Assembly: GCA_012845835.1 (NCBI GenBank)
Contig: JABAKD010000001.1
Location: 13,097,501-13,161,500, forward strand
DNA from: Undaria pinnatifida
Lineage: Eukaryota; Sar; Phaeophyceae; Laminariales; Alariaceae
Direction: 5' to 3'
Length of the DNA: 64,000 bases
Each line of letters starts with the position of its first letter. Position 1 is the stretch's first letter. Positions 10,086 through 21,073 of the stretch are shown here, piece after piece. The notes beneath the pieces were generated by a model. It made no database searches, was not told where the DNA came from, and was given only the letters and a program-made list of their open reading frames with translations. The position numbers and the translations under genes are program-made.

Positions 10086-12335
10086 CACACACACACCCTG
10101 TTTTGCCATTTGTGCAAATGAGCAATGGATCAACCGTCCATCCCTGTTGATTAATTTTGATCTGATTTCGGTAATTTTAACCGTTGTGTGACTTGGAATA
10201 GGAGTAATGAGCTTTGGAATCAGTAGCGGATCGAGGAAGACTGTCGTGCGATCCAAGAATCGGCACGCACGTATATATTGCACAAGATCATATACTAATG
10301 AACCACTGGACCTGCGGAGCATGAAGGAAACATAACAACATAATAATGGTGGCACCCTGCTTCAGGCTACGCGCCTTGCGCTGATTGGCTTAGACTAGGT
10401 AGCTGCACGTTTGCATAATGAGTAGGATGGTTCCTAGGAGAACACTTGGACTCGATGTGATTGGCTGTGTTTTGAGTTGGTCCTCACTCCCACTTTGTGT
10501 GTGCAATGAGTCACACACATGGCCGTGTAGAAGTGACCCGCGTAGGCAATAGTAAGTAGCAGCTTGCACTCAGGAGTGACGTTCGGCACGGCGCTTTGTA
10601 TTCCTTGCCAGTACAAGATCCGGTACTTAGAGCTTGGCCAGAGCCAAGCTTCGCCCCGCCCCCTCCCCTCCCTCCGCCTCCAAGTCGGCAATCTTTGCTC
10701 GATATCAATAAGATAATCTACTACACCTCTATGGGTATTATACTGCTGTCAGCTGTGGTCACGCGATAGACGCACCCCCTGTCCCTTCTGAGGGCCAGAT
10801 CAACAAGGATCTCCTGAGGTTCACACCTTTATATTCTGACGTTCACACCTTGATAATAAAAAGTGGCAATTCCATGGAGCGGGTGGTTCTTCGATGCCCC
10901 AGGAAGATTTCCAGAAAATATTCGCAACACGGAGGACGCTCGTGTCTACACTACTTGTCGTACCCTCTAAAACGCGCCTCGAGACCGTGATATACATACA
11001 CGATGTCAAATTGAAAAACACGTGGCCGCTTGAAAATCGAGCGATGATGTCGTAGATGTGCTCCGTACGTTTCACCTGAATGACACAAATCGACCAAACT
11101 GGCCAATTTTGCTATGCGTGGCACGGGCACTACTGTGCTGACGTCGAGGGCTGAGACATCCATTTTTTATCAACACCCTTCTTTGAAAGCTGCATGAGAT
11201 ACCTAAATAGCGCGTATGATGGCGTGTGGATACCGTCGTGAAGGATGCAGGTGGGTGCCTCCCCTGTTGATACCATGGTCAACAGGGCTAAGTTATTAAC
11301 GCTTGTGCTGTGCACGTAACCGACAAATAACTCGTAGTACTCGCAATGACGAAACTCGGACAGTAGTGGTAGAAGTCAAGATGCATTCGTGAAAAATGTT
11401 TGTACGGGTATGATATGCACGAAAAAAGTTTCGAAGTAGTCTATCTTGTATTTTGAGTCTACGGGGTTTGTTTCTACGCAAGAAAAGTGAACTTCGTATT
11501 CTTACAAACAAATGAGTGTTCGCATCATATAGTCCGTTCAAAACAAACAGTCCTTTTTTTTTCCGGCCACAAATGACAACTTTTGTCTGCACACAGGTGG
11601 CCGTTCGCAATTCTGAAAATACCGGCAAACGCCCTGTTCTCAGGCGCAGAGCGTGGCGGAGAGTTTTTTTTTTTTTTTCTTTCCTTGGTACTTCATCCCC
11701 AATAAACCGGAATAACTTGTTTCGTTTATTCAGGGTGGTGTTCTTTGCTGATTCCAAAAATCTCAACGGATTTGGACAGATCTCGCAATTCCTCAGGCGG
11801 GATTTTTTTTTTGAAAAAATATTGTAAATTGACCGAGATATCGCGGAAAACCCCGATCTAGACGGTCAACTTGTTTCGTTTTTAGCGAGATAACTAAGCA
11901 ACCGAATTTGAAATACAGTGCGGCAAACGATTCCTCTCATCAATGCCCAGGTGGGATTTTTTTCTTTTGCCGGGGAAAACTCTTGTTTTGGAGAAAATCG
12001 TCCTTTTCGTCATTTTCCCCGTTTTTCTCCGTTTTTTTTTCCCAGTCTTTGGCTTTTTTCTGCCAGGTGGCTCAAAATGACTTGAACTTAGAGTACTCTG
12101 ACCAAAAAAAAAACTGGGGCCTATATTTTTCCCCTTGGCCTGGGGATCACTAGGATGGCTTAAACTCCCGTTGAATCGACTTATTTCGAAAGTTATTGAA
12201 AAAAACCGGAATGGACAAATTGTTGTGCACGGACGTATGTACGTCGTAAACATGTTTGCTACGCATATGATACATGTATCCATGGTTATTGGCATCTGTC
12301 TGCGCAAATAGTGACGCGTGCACTAACCACCCCTT
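10086..12335. other. Long stretch without a supported gene
   Basis: No domain is recognisable in the frames here, including the 156-codon frame at 11296-11766 (minus) and the 137-codon frame at 11894-12307. Two T-rich segments (about 11705-11830 and 11870-12000) each carry 'acttgtttcgttt' followed by a 'ggcgggatttttttt'/'ggtgggatttttttc' block, suggesting an old tandem duplication of about 175 bp. Confidence 0.45.
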
Positions 12336-12517
12336 TTTTTATGTTTTTCTTTATTCCAGTTACGATATTATCCTTGCGCTCTCCTTCCTACACGTGCTGT
12401 CTCAGATCCGGGGTGACATTTCGGGCCCACCTCTTTCCCTACTACGGCGATGCAGCCCACTAATTTGCCGTTGCGCTGTTGCCCGGGCGCAACATTTTAG
12501 TCAGCATACCGGTTTGC
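12336..12517 (-). repeat. S2-like fragment at the hAT-1 insertion site
   Basis: 'ccttgcgctctccttcc', 'cagatccggggtgacattt', 'cgggcccacctctttcc' and 'ctactacgg' match S2 in order. The similarity fades before the hAT-1 target duplication at 12518. Confidence 0.4.
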
Positions 12518-13296
12518 GCAACAGCGAGGGCTGTGAGTTGGCTGGAGTTTCCGCCTAGTTATCGCCCCCGGAGGGCCCGCCGGAGGCGCCTCCGGAGGAT
12601 CCCGCTGAAGGCGCCGCCGGAGGCAAACATTACGCTATTTGCCTTCATTTTACACACAAGAAACATGATCAATAGGCCAAGTTTATCTCTGGTTTTGATC
12701 ACGAAACAGGTATATTTCTAAAATTCGTCTCAGTTTGTCGGATATTGAAGAGATGCCATAAACGTACATGGTACATACGTACATACGCACGCAGCAGGCA
12801 GTAGCACATCACCAGTACAAACTAAAAAAAGGACACAAAATAGCCTGGGATCGACACACAGCTCAGGGCGAGCATCGCTCAAACACCCGAGCCAGAGGTG
12901 CTCATCATCCAGTTGACACTCATGAGAGAGACATACTTGTATTATTACATTAATATTAATAGCACGTTGGGACAAAGTCCCGCCATCACAGTTGACCGCA
13001 TGAACCACAAGACCAGAGTTCTACCTTTTACCTTTTTTACGTTTTACTGTATACTGTACTCGTACAAAGATGCTGAACCCGGCGAATCATCTCGCATCAA
13101 AGTGTGGATCCCTGTCCCCGTTTTCCACCCCCTCCCCTCATGGTCATACGCTTACGGCCGTGCACGGCATGAGTACACCCTCCTTGGACCGAACCAAAGC
13201 GCAACACGTGCAAACTTCAACAGAAGAAACCACACGAGCTTCGAGAAAACACTAAGACACAAGGCAGAGAAACACCAAAACGGCGGACAGTTCGAG

Positions 13297-15005
13297 CTAC
13301 TCTTCCAGCCATTTATCGACGGCGTTCCAGTTGCATCGCAGGAAAACCAGCATCTCCACATTTTCCGGGTCGAGCGAACCACGCCTCTTGTTCACAGTCA
13401 GCCCCGCAGCTGAGAACATGCGTTCAGACTGCGCCTGCGTGGCGGGGATGGATAACACGCGACGTGCCAGCCTTGCGATGTAGGGGAACTCCTTCGCCCT
13501 CTTGCGCCACATGTCCAGCGGGTTGTTGTACACCATAATGGTCTCCCCTTCTTTGGCATTAGTCCCGTCTCTGAACATCAGCATTCCCCTTGCTTTCCTG
13601 AACAAGGCCACCTCGGTGCTTACGGCGTGAGTCACGCCGCTCCTGATGCTGTCTGCGTCCGTGTCGACGTCACCGCTGCCCTCCCCCTCGACATCCACTG
13701 CCTGAGACTGCGCGGCAGCCAAAAACCCGGTCAAGCGCGGTTTTTTGTTTGCCGCTACCACTGATGCTGTCGACCCGCCCTCAGATGCCAGAGGAGCTGG
13801 AGAAGTACTCGATGGAGGTGTTGGAGCCGCGCGGTCGGCGAGGACCATTGCAGCAGTCTCTGTCACCACGATCTCCCACAGACCCTCTTTCTCGTCGTCG
13901 TTGAAGTCGAACAGGACGTTCTTCGAGCGCCAATCCAGAGCTGTCGCCACCAGCTGCCACCGCTTGAATCCCTGAGGTTGCCGGCGGGGACCCGCCCTGT
14001 ACTCCAACAAGTTCGTGCCGTCCCCCCAACGGCGCTCGAAATCGTCGATGAGAGCGAGCGCGCAGATAATGACGAGCGCTATTGCCTCATGCTTATGTTC
14101 AGGGGTCCCGTAAGGGGGGTCAGCTTGCAGCGCAGCGATACCGTCGCGAAGATCAAAGCGGAGCCCTTGGATGGCGGGGACGACCAGGCTTACCGTCACG
14201 TACTTCTCCCCCTCGAGCAATCGCTGGACCACCATGAATGGCTCAAGAAGAGGCACCAAAAGCTCGATGATAGCCCAGTCCACTTCCGAGAGCAAGGGTT
14301 GGTACGTCCCTGGCGAGTTCAGCCTCGGGCATCTGGATCGCCGGCTTCAGGAAAACCAACCGCTCCAAACAGGAGTGGGTCGACCACCATCTCGTCTCTA
14401 CGTCCTGGATGACCTTGAGTGGATTCGTTCCCAGAAACACCAGGCACTCCGCCAACCGGTGCGCAGCCTGGCTTGACTTCGTGTAGCGCTGCACGCACAA
14501 CATGTGCCATGCTGTCCCTCGTGCCCGGCCCGTCGAACGCGATACCGGTGGTGCATTCCAACCGATGAGCCACGCAGCCGTGGTGCTCGGCAACGCCTTT
14601 CGCCTCCACCTCGCCGCCGGCCTTCACCATGGACGGCTCACAGTCGGCGACGAAGGCCACGGCGCGCCCCTCAAGCTTGTGCTTCACAACCTGGGCAATG
14701 ACTGCGGCGGCAAGATCCTCACCCTTCGCCGATTCAGTAGCCTTCGAACAATCAAGCGACAGGGTCCTCAACACCCATCCATTATCGATGAGGCTGATGG
14801 TGAAGGAGTGGTAGATGTCGTTGGCGCAAGACGTCCACCCGTCTGACGTAAAGCTGAAGTGCAACCCCGCGATGAGCGAATAAATTTTCGATAGCAGCAC
14901 GGTGCTGACCTCGGTCATGCCCCGCACGATGTCGCGCCTGGAAGGGACGGTCTGCGACATGCTTAAAAAGTGCACCATGTTCTTGAAGTCTGGGTGGTCC
15001 ACGAT
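13297..15005 (-). pseudogene. hAT-1 transposase exon 2, catalytic and dimerisation domains, two frameshifts
   Basis: Three consecutive minus-strand frames give one hAT transposase. Frame 1 (15005 to about 14475) has 'FSFTSDGWTS', the first catalytic aspartate region, 'FVADCEPSMVKAG' with the second aspartate, and 'CVAHRLECT'. Frame 2 (about 14475 to 14310) has 'VIQDVETRWWSTHSCLERL'. Frame 3 (about 14310 to 13297) carries 'LLEPFMVVQRLLEGEKYVTV' and the C-terminal hAT dimerisation domain with 'SIPATQAQSERMFSAAG' and 'RRGSLDPENVEMLVFLR'. The two shifts (near 14472 and 14308) are each one base in the same direction, so a functional product is not encoded unless these are assembly errors. Otherwise the protein looks well conserved, implying recent decay. 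Confidence 0.85.
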
Positions 15006-15827
15006 CTGCAGGGACACATTCGGGAACATATTGCAAGCGAGTTAGCGATGGGCTGTCTAAAACGGCTACAGGCTCGTACAAGTCAAACAATTTGCAGCGC
15101 ATTCACCAGGCATACTTCATGTAGAATACTACACATATCACTTAACCTATAGGTAGACTAAATAAATGGTAGCAGCTATTGCCACCGATTTTGCGCGTGC
15201 GATAAAACTTGCCCCGTTGGATTATGCACCATAGGCCAGTCTGAAAACCGTAGGAATCAGGTAGCACTGGAAAGGTGCGTACAGCAAGCAGGTACTCCTA
15301 TACTAACTGTAAGTGTGAAGAAAAAATACAACAGTCACGCCATGTAACTCGACCACACACATCGAGCAAGCTGCACGAACTCAGCACGCCGTCGGACACT
15401 ACTACTGGCAGAGGATAGAGTTCTTTTTTATGGGCTGCCATAGCCCCCCCGTCCGTCCCCAAATCGGTGCCGGTTTCGTGCATTTATCTACCAAAACGAT
15501 GTAGACGCAAAAACAACACACACTCACAGACTCACAACCCACAGGCACAGGGAATAAATATAAATCATAAATCTCAAATCAGGAAAAGATCGCCTCGCTT
15601 GGAACAAATATGTTGAACGTAAATCTCTCTCTACTCTCTACACGCAACACCTCCGCACACCCGACCGCTAGGAAGAGGGATTTTTTCCTGCTGAAGCAGA
15701 AAAAAAAAAAACGTCGAGCTCCGCGCCCCTCGGAATTTTTACTCCTCATTATAAAATCGTAATAAATATGTAATATACGTGTATACCAGGCATACAACAT
15801 ACTACCAGGTGTGTGGTGTGTGTTCTT

Positions 15828-16205
15828 CACATTAAACCGTTCTTCTACTCGTCGACATTCAGCACACCCAGTGTCCGTACTGATTTTTCACCCGAGATCT
15901 ACTCTGTGGTCACAAGCTGCGACACAGAAATGATGCACCGTAATGCATTAGACAACGATTTTGAGGCGTTCCTAGTACTGGGTACGACGGGCACAACATA
16001 CATAAAGCAGCAACCGAAATACAGTGGAAGAGAGAGTACGAAATAAACAAAAACAAAACAAAACAAAGAGTAAGGTAAAATTAAAACGAAAATGGCACAA
16101 ACAAGATGAAGACGGAAGAGACGGAATCGAAGGAAACAAACCAACCGGAGAGGAGAGCCAACGCACGGAAGACAAAAATAAAGTAAAACCAGGACACAGG
16201 TATGT
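15828..16205 (+). repeat. R3 repeat, copy 2 (inside hAT-1 intron)
   Basis: Forward copy with 'cttcacattaaaccgttctt', 'cccagtgtccgtactgat', 'ctctgtggtcacaagctg' and 'cctagtactgggtacgac', then an A-rich tract with 'aaacaaaaacaaaac' words. It has no insertion at the 'agtactgggtacgac' site, unlike copies at 9640 and 47799. Confidence 0.75.
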
Positions 16206-16804
16206 ATCATACCTGGTACTGTATATCTATTTATTGATTATTGCGCTTGTCATCCGACAATGTGCAGCATGACCTACGAGTACTGCTGATGTACATACGA
16301 TCGTACTGGTACTATACCTGGTATGTACTGACTATTAATAATACGAGTACTCGTACTGCTGGCAGTACTGCTGTATGTGTGTGTTCTTCACATGTATACA
16401 GCTACTCGTGTATATTATACCTGTATATTACTATATACTATTAATAGTACATGCCAGCAGTACTCGTATTACGTATTATTTAGTATTATTCATACCTGAT
16501 ATATTCAGTACCAGATAGCAGCCTATGCAGCTACGTATCATATTATAGCTGGAACGATACCAGCTACAGTACATACGAGTAGCAGTTATACTCGTAGCGT
16601 ATACCAGGTACCAGTATATTACTCGTTGGAGTTACACAGCCACACACCACACATCTCATGTATACGACTCTGGACGGAAATGTAAAATGTAAAATGTAAG
16701 GATTTTTTCACTATTCAAGTCAGTACACAGCAGTCATTATATATATGTCCAGACAGTGTTAGCACACATCAGCACACAGAGAGCTTGTACTCGTATATCA
16801 TATT
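16206..16804. other. TAC/GTA-rich cryptically simple sequence
   Basis: Unusually dense in short self-complementary words: TACCTGGTA/TACCAGGTA (16206, 16316, 16604), TACTCGTA/TACGAGTA (about 16283, 16340, 16460, 16580, 16594) and TATATTA variants. There is no long tandem period and no coding potential. Confidence 0.55.
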
Positions 16805-17295
16805 ATTATAAAAATTAAAATACACTCAAGCTGTGAGATCGAAGATTTCGTCGAACTCATCTTTGCAAGCTGTGTGTGATACTCCGATCGCGCGCATTAC
16901 GAGTTGTGTGTCCTCATTAAGGATATAGGTCGGCGACTCCCCTTACAGCTACAGTGTAGCTATCAGGGTCAACAGGATGATTTTAGTCAGTCTGTGCGCG
17001 GAAACTAAAAAACCCGTTTCTGAGGGGGACAAAATCTGACAGCTGTGAAGGGAAAGCGGGGGCCTGGTTTTGATCAAAAGCGAGCGGGTTTGGAGGGGGG
17101 TGGGGGGGGGGGGGGGGGGGGAAGGGGCAATTTGTGCATGTAAGCTATAAATCCTTTCGAGGGGATAAATCTGACGGTTTTGGCACCAGTATATTATTGG
17201 GGGCGGGGGGGGGGGGGGGGGGGGGGTTGGGGCGGGGGGGGGGGGCAGCTCAATATGTGCCTGGAAACTATACATTATTTCGAGGGGATAAATTA
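16805..17295 (+). repeat. R1 compound repeat copy (inside hAT-1 intron)
   Basis: Starts 'aaaattaaaatacactcaag' and runs through 'ctgtgagatcgaagatttcg', 'gtcggcgactccccttac', 'gtgcgcggaaactaaaaaac' and two long G tracts (17097-17122 and 17201-17245) capable of G-quadruplex formation on the plus strand. Confidence 0.8.
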
Positions 17296-17315
17296 TACTC
17301 CGTATATTATACCAG

Positions 17316-17632
17316 TTTTTTTTTTTTTTTTTTTTTTAGCACACTTTCACTTTCCAGCTTCTGGACAAGCCGTGGTCACAGGTGTCATCCCTCCTCCTCC
17401 CCGGTTCTTGCCTTCAATTTTTATCGCGCATAGGGGTCAGCAATCCCACTGCTCGTCGATTGTTCATGGATTGTTGCTAACTCACGCTCTCGCGCTTTCC
17501 GCAAGTCAATTTGTGCACAAGAAAAAGTCCCAACGAATTTATACGAGTATGCACTCGGCGGGGCTCGAACTCACGAAACTGACCTATACCAGGCTCGAGG
17601 ATAACCTGGTACGCCACCGGGGCGACCGGCTA
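17316..17632 (-). repeat. S1 SINE, copy 2
   Basis: Complete reverse-strand copy: poly(T) at 17316-17337 (the 3' tail), 'ctttccagcttctggacaag', 'ccgtggtcacaggtg', the body, then the tRNA-like head ending 'gtacgccaccggggcgacc'. Flanking words 'tattataccag' (about 17305) and 'tattatatgccag' (about 17637) look like a diverged target duplication. Confidence 0.85.
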
Positions 17633-17669
17633 TAGGTATTATATGCCAGGTACTTTTACAAAAACTCAC

Positions 17670-18245
17670 CGAAAAAGCCTGGTAGCTGCCGACGATGAAC
17701 CGGGTCGTAAGCATCGTGAACGGTCGAACACCGTCCACGTAAGCAACGATCGTGCCCTGGCCCTGACCCTCCCCGCTAGCGGCCCCACCCTCCACGGCGC
17801 CTGTTCCGCTTTCGCTTCCGCTGCCGCGGCCCCGGCCGCCTTTCAAAGCCTCTCTGTGCCCTTTCCGCTTTGTCTCGAGGTGTTGCTTCAGGTGCGTCGA
17901 GGAGGTGTACCTTATCTCTGCGTTGTCAAGGTCGCCGTTAGCCTCGCAAATGCGGCAAATGGCGATGTTGACTAGTGCTTCCTTCGCGTACACCATGAAG
18001 AACTTCCACACCCAGTGCTGGGATTTGAGGGGCTTGGAAAGCCGGCGCTCCTTCTGTACGCGGTAGCGAACCGCTGCCTTGTCGCGTGCACTCGATTTCG
18101 GAGGAGCGCTCGGTACAGCAGTCACTTCTTCGTCTGACGCTCCATCACCGCCATGGTCCGTCGACAGGCCAGGCTCAGCGGTGCCGGCACCCTCGGCTCT
18201 GCCATCGGCACCGGCACCGTCGATGGCGATGGGTTGATGCGCCAT
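17670..18245 (-). CDS. hAT-1 transposase exon 1 with BED zinc finger
   Basis: 192 codons from the first ATG. Residues 1-75 are low-complexity, acidic and alanine/glycine-rich. About residues 75-130 form a BED-type zinc finger: aromatic W78/W80 and F82, C97-x2-C100, H118 and H122. BED fingers bind DNA at the N-terminus of many hAT transposases. After a glycine/serine linker comes 'RPFTMLTTRFIVGSYQAFS', the start of the conserved hAT region. The exon ends at a textbook donor: coding ...TCG then GTGAGT (17664-17669). The donor leaves phase 0, and exon 2 resumes with 'IVDHPDFKN', which together give the usual hAT motif. No frameshift is visible in this exon. Confidence 0.85.
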
Positions 18246-18598
18246 GAGTTGTTGTGGAAGACCTCTCTCTGTGCGTGCTGGTACGCCGGTACTGCTTGGG
18301 GACGCCGAGAACTACGCACCCCGAACCAAACAAGCCTTCCTACAAGCAAGGAAACCCAAAACCCAAAAATAGTTGGATAGTTGGCACCGCCGCCACTAAC
18401 TAACTAAACTAGCCAGCTAATAACTAGCTGGCAACTAATAGTCAGCCAACTCACAGCCCTAGCAACAGCAGTCGCCGCGAGGTTGGTTGCGCTCCGCGCA
18501 GCACGCGATTTTCCGGTGATATACATTACTTTTCGCATTTCCAACCATTCTACCCCAGTGATGTTATTAGGGGGAACTTCGACCGGTATTTGCTATGG

Positions 18599-18623
18599 GC
18601 TAGGGTTAGGATTAGGGTTAGTT
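18599..18623 (+). repeat. Interstitial telomere-like TTAGGG run
   Basis: About four degenerate units around 'gggttaggattagggttag'. It lies 130 bp outside the right end of hAT-1. Short interstitial telomeric runs can mark repaired breaks, but this one is short. Confidence 0.6.
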
Positions 18624-18644
18624 GTAATGGCTTTCTAAAACACA

Positions 18645-18885
18645 ATGATGATGTTGTTGTTGTTGTTCTCACATTAACTCGCATAATCAAGTCCGTGGTC
18701 ACAGGACAGGCTCCAGTCACTCTGGAGCTGAGGAATACTCCAGGGAAAAACACACACAACCCAAGGTGGTACACGCATATATCACAGCTGACGCAATTCA
18801 TGCCTCCACCAGAAACATATAAAATTGAAATCGGGAGTCAGTCTACGATGTGCCAGGTCCAGGCCGGTGCATACGTCTCACTACT
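18645..18885 (-). repeat. R4 repeat, copy 1, with (AAC)n tail
   Basis: Matches 54704-54905: 'ttctcacattaactcgca', 'caagtccgtggtcacaggac', 'ccagtcactctggagctga', 'cagctgacgcaattcatgc', 'cctccaccagaaacat'. Read on the minus strand it ends in a short AAC-repeat tail, as some LINE-mobilised repeats do. Confidence 0.7.
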
Positions 18886-18987
18886 CACGCCTGGAGAAAC
18901 CAAATATTCCGATTGCCACCCAAGAAAGACTACCACGTATATATTACACGTAGTATCTATCACTACGCATACGCACGACAGGCATAA

Positions 18988-19195
18988 GTCAATTGGAGAA
19001 AAAGAAACAAAGAAAAGAAAAGAAGATAAAGGAAAGGAAAGAAAAGAGAAGAAAAAACAAAACAAGACGAAAAAGGCAAGCAAAGAGAAGAAAAAGACAA
19101 GAAAAGCAAGAAAAGACAAGTCAGGAAAGCAAGGAAAGAAGAAGAGCAAAAAAGAAAAAAGAAATAGAAGAAGAAAAGAAAGAAAAATGTCTTAC
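18988..19195 (+). repeat. Polypurine (GAAA-rich) tract
   Basis: About 200 bp of nearly pure A/G with GAAAA, AGAAG and AAAGG words. The overlapping lysine-rich frame is a product of this composition. Confidence 0.7.
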
Positions 19196-19207
19196 TAGCA
19201 GACCCTA

Positions 19208-19640
19208 GGAACTGGCTAAGGATGGCATTGGGCTAACAGATGGTATCACGTCCATCATCAATGACACCTGGGAGAGAACGCAACATGGCGAAGAAGTCAG
19301 GGCGGTCTTATGCTATCTTGTGACGGCCATTAGAAAGCCCACAACTTTCAATACGATGATGGCCAAACCCAGACTTCAGTCTCTTGGGCATGGCGCTCCC
19401 CCTTCCGCCCCTCCCCCCTTCCTCCCTTTCCCCCTCCCCCCCTCCCCCCCTCCCCCAGTCCCCTCCCCGCCCCCGCCCCTTCCCCCTCCCCCCGGCCGCT
19501 TAGAGATGCCAACGGTGGATGACGCTGCCGCAGTCTTTGCGCGTCGCTCTGCAGCTTTGCGTCTCTCCGTTTCATGCCAATTCCGCATGAACAACTCGGC
19601 TCCCTCCTCTACGCTTCGAAACCATCTGCCAGCCTTCTGA
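19208..19640 (+). other. Unassigned open frame facing the LINE 3' end
   Basis: Directly after a TAG, a plus-strand frame reads 'ELAKDGIGLTDGITSIINDT' and on through 'VRAVLCYLVTAIRKPTTF' before entering the C-rich tract shared with the LINE 3' end. The first 60 or so residues have balanced composition and look protein-like, unlike most frames here. I cannot assign a family. It may be a fragment of another element into which the LINE inserted, or chance. Confidence 0.3.
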
Positions 19641-21073
19641 GCAGCCTTTCGCCATCCTTCGAATTTCATTCCAAAAACCGACATATCCTCCTTCAGATGA
19701 TCCATCCAGTATTTCTCTTGCCCCCCTGAGTAGCCTTTACCCCCAACAAACTCCCCAAACATCACCCTCTGTGGCAGACGCTCCTCCCCCATGCGTGCCA
19801 CGAATCCCGCAAACAAAATCCTCCGTTTGCGCACTATCACCTCAACGCTCTCGGAACCTGTCTGGGCAAGCGCGTCGGCGTACGATAGGGTGTGGTCGTC
19901 GCGCTTCCGTTTTCGCCATCCAAGGCATCGAAGGAGCATGGAGCGGTGAACCCGACGTAGCCTGTCATACTCAGGCTTCTTCGGGCTCCACGTCATGCAA
20001 CCGTATAGCAGTGTCTCGACCACCTCAGCTTTCAGCAACCGCACCTTCAACCGTAAACGCACACCCGGGCGATCATAGATTTCCATCTTGTACCGCTGGA
20101 AGCACGCCCAGGCCCTCTGAAGACGCCGCGATATTTCAGTGCTAAGGTTTCTGTCTGCGGTGATAGCCCCGCCCAGGTATACAAACTGGATTGTTTGTTT
20201 GTAAACCTGGCCGGCTGCATTGATCGTGAAGGACACCTTCCCCCCGCTTTTGGTTTCCAGGCACATTATCTTTGTTTTTGCCTCGGATACTGTAAGCCCG
20301 AACGACGAGCACGCAGTCACGATCGTCGTCATCATCCTCTCCAGACCTTCTGATGATCGCGATACGATGCCCGCATCGTCCGCGTACAGCATGCCCCACA
20401 ATCTCTGCACCCCCTTCCCCTCCTTCCCCCTCCGTCCGTCGACTTTGCCTGTGCGTGAAGTGCCCTTCTTCTCGCCTTCCTTCTTTCGTTGAAGCTGCAC
20501 CATGTTGTCCGTGATGGCTGCATCAGCGAGGATGCGTTTCTCGGCCACACGCAGTACCGCAGTGAAAAACATGTTGAACAGCAGTGGCGCGAGCACGCAT
20601 CCTTGCCTGAGACCTTGCCCCACGTCGAACTTATCCGAGCACTCTCCGTCATCCAGCCGCACGCATGCTTGCATACCGTCGTGGAATTGGCGGATGACGG
20701 CGAGCATTCTCGGTGGCACGCCAAAACGAGCAAGGACATCCCACAAAAGGCTTCGGTCGACGGAGTCGTATGCTTTGGTGAGGTCGATCAAGCACATGTA
20801 CAAGGGGGTGTCCTTCCGCGCCAGTTCCTGCAGTCGTCGTACTACGAACATCATGTCAACCGTCGAGCGTTGGGGTCTGAACCCACACTGTTCCTCCGGC
20901 AGAATGTTCTCGCGTTCGCAACAGTCACTCAGGCGACCCGCGATGACTTTGAGGAGTACTTTACCAGCGTGAGCCACGAGGGAGATGCCACGATAATTGC
21001 CACACTCAGTTCGATCTTTCTTCATGTGAAAGCACCTTAATCGTAGCATCTTTCCATTGTTGGGGTACGCCAC
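19376..21073 (-). pseudogene. LINE reverse transcriptase domain
   Basis: From about 21030 this frame has '[16 protein letters not shown]', '[20 protein letters not shown]', '[17 protein letters not shown]' (first catalytic aspartate), '[17 protein letters not shown]' and '[14 protein letters not shown]' (catalytic YADD, near 20385), then 'FVYLGGAI'. The domain copies element RNA into DNA at the target site. After RT comes a basic C-terminal region (about residues 340-510) ending in a glycine-rich tail coded by a G/C-run tract. Within the frame I see no stop. Confidence 0.85.

Larger units (their letters stand above)
15006..17669 (-). other. Intron of the hAT-1 transposase gene, filled with repeats
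   Basis: The donor GTGAGT (17664-17669) and the acceptor CCCTGCAG (AG at 15006-15007) bound 2,664 bp. Joining them keeps phase 0 and restores a continuous hAT motif. The intron holds an S1 SINE starting about 35 bp from the donor, an R1 copy, an R3 copy and a 600-bp stretch of TAC/GTA-rich simple sequence. The part from 15120 to 15827 shows nothing I can name. Splicing is inferred from the sequence only. Confidence 0.75.
12526..18461 (-). mobile_element. hAT-1: complete hAT DNA transposon with 8-bp target duplication
   Basis: The ends are inverted repeats of 19 bp: left 12526-12544 'gagggctgtgagttggctg'; right 18443-18461, whose complement differs only in the first base (T). The 8-bp word 'gcaacagc' lies directly outside both ends (12518-12525 and 18462-18469), as expected for hAT target duplication. 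Inside, on the minus strand, is a BED-finger and hAT transposase gene in two exons. The left subterminal region (12565-12625) repeats 'ccggagg', and the right one (18375-18440) repeats 'taactag/ctagctgg' words; such subterminal repeats are usual transposase-binding sites in hAT elements. The element is 5.9 kb, large for hAT because its intron has collected other repeats. Confidence 0.92.

Noticed and set aside
18838-19208. Lysine-rich and phenylalanine-rich frames
   Set aside because: Composition products of the GAAA tract.
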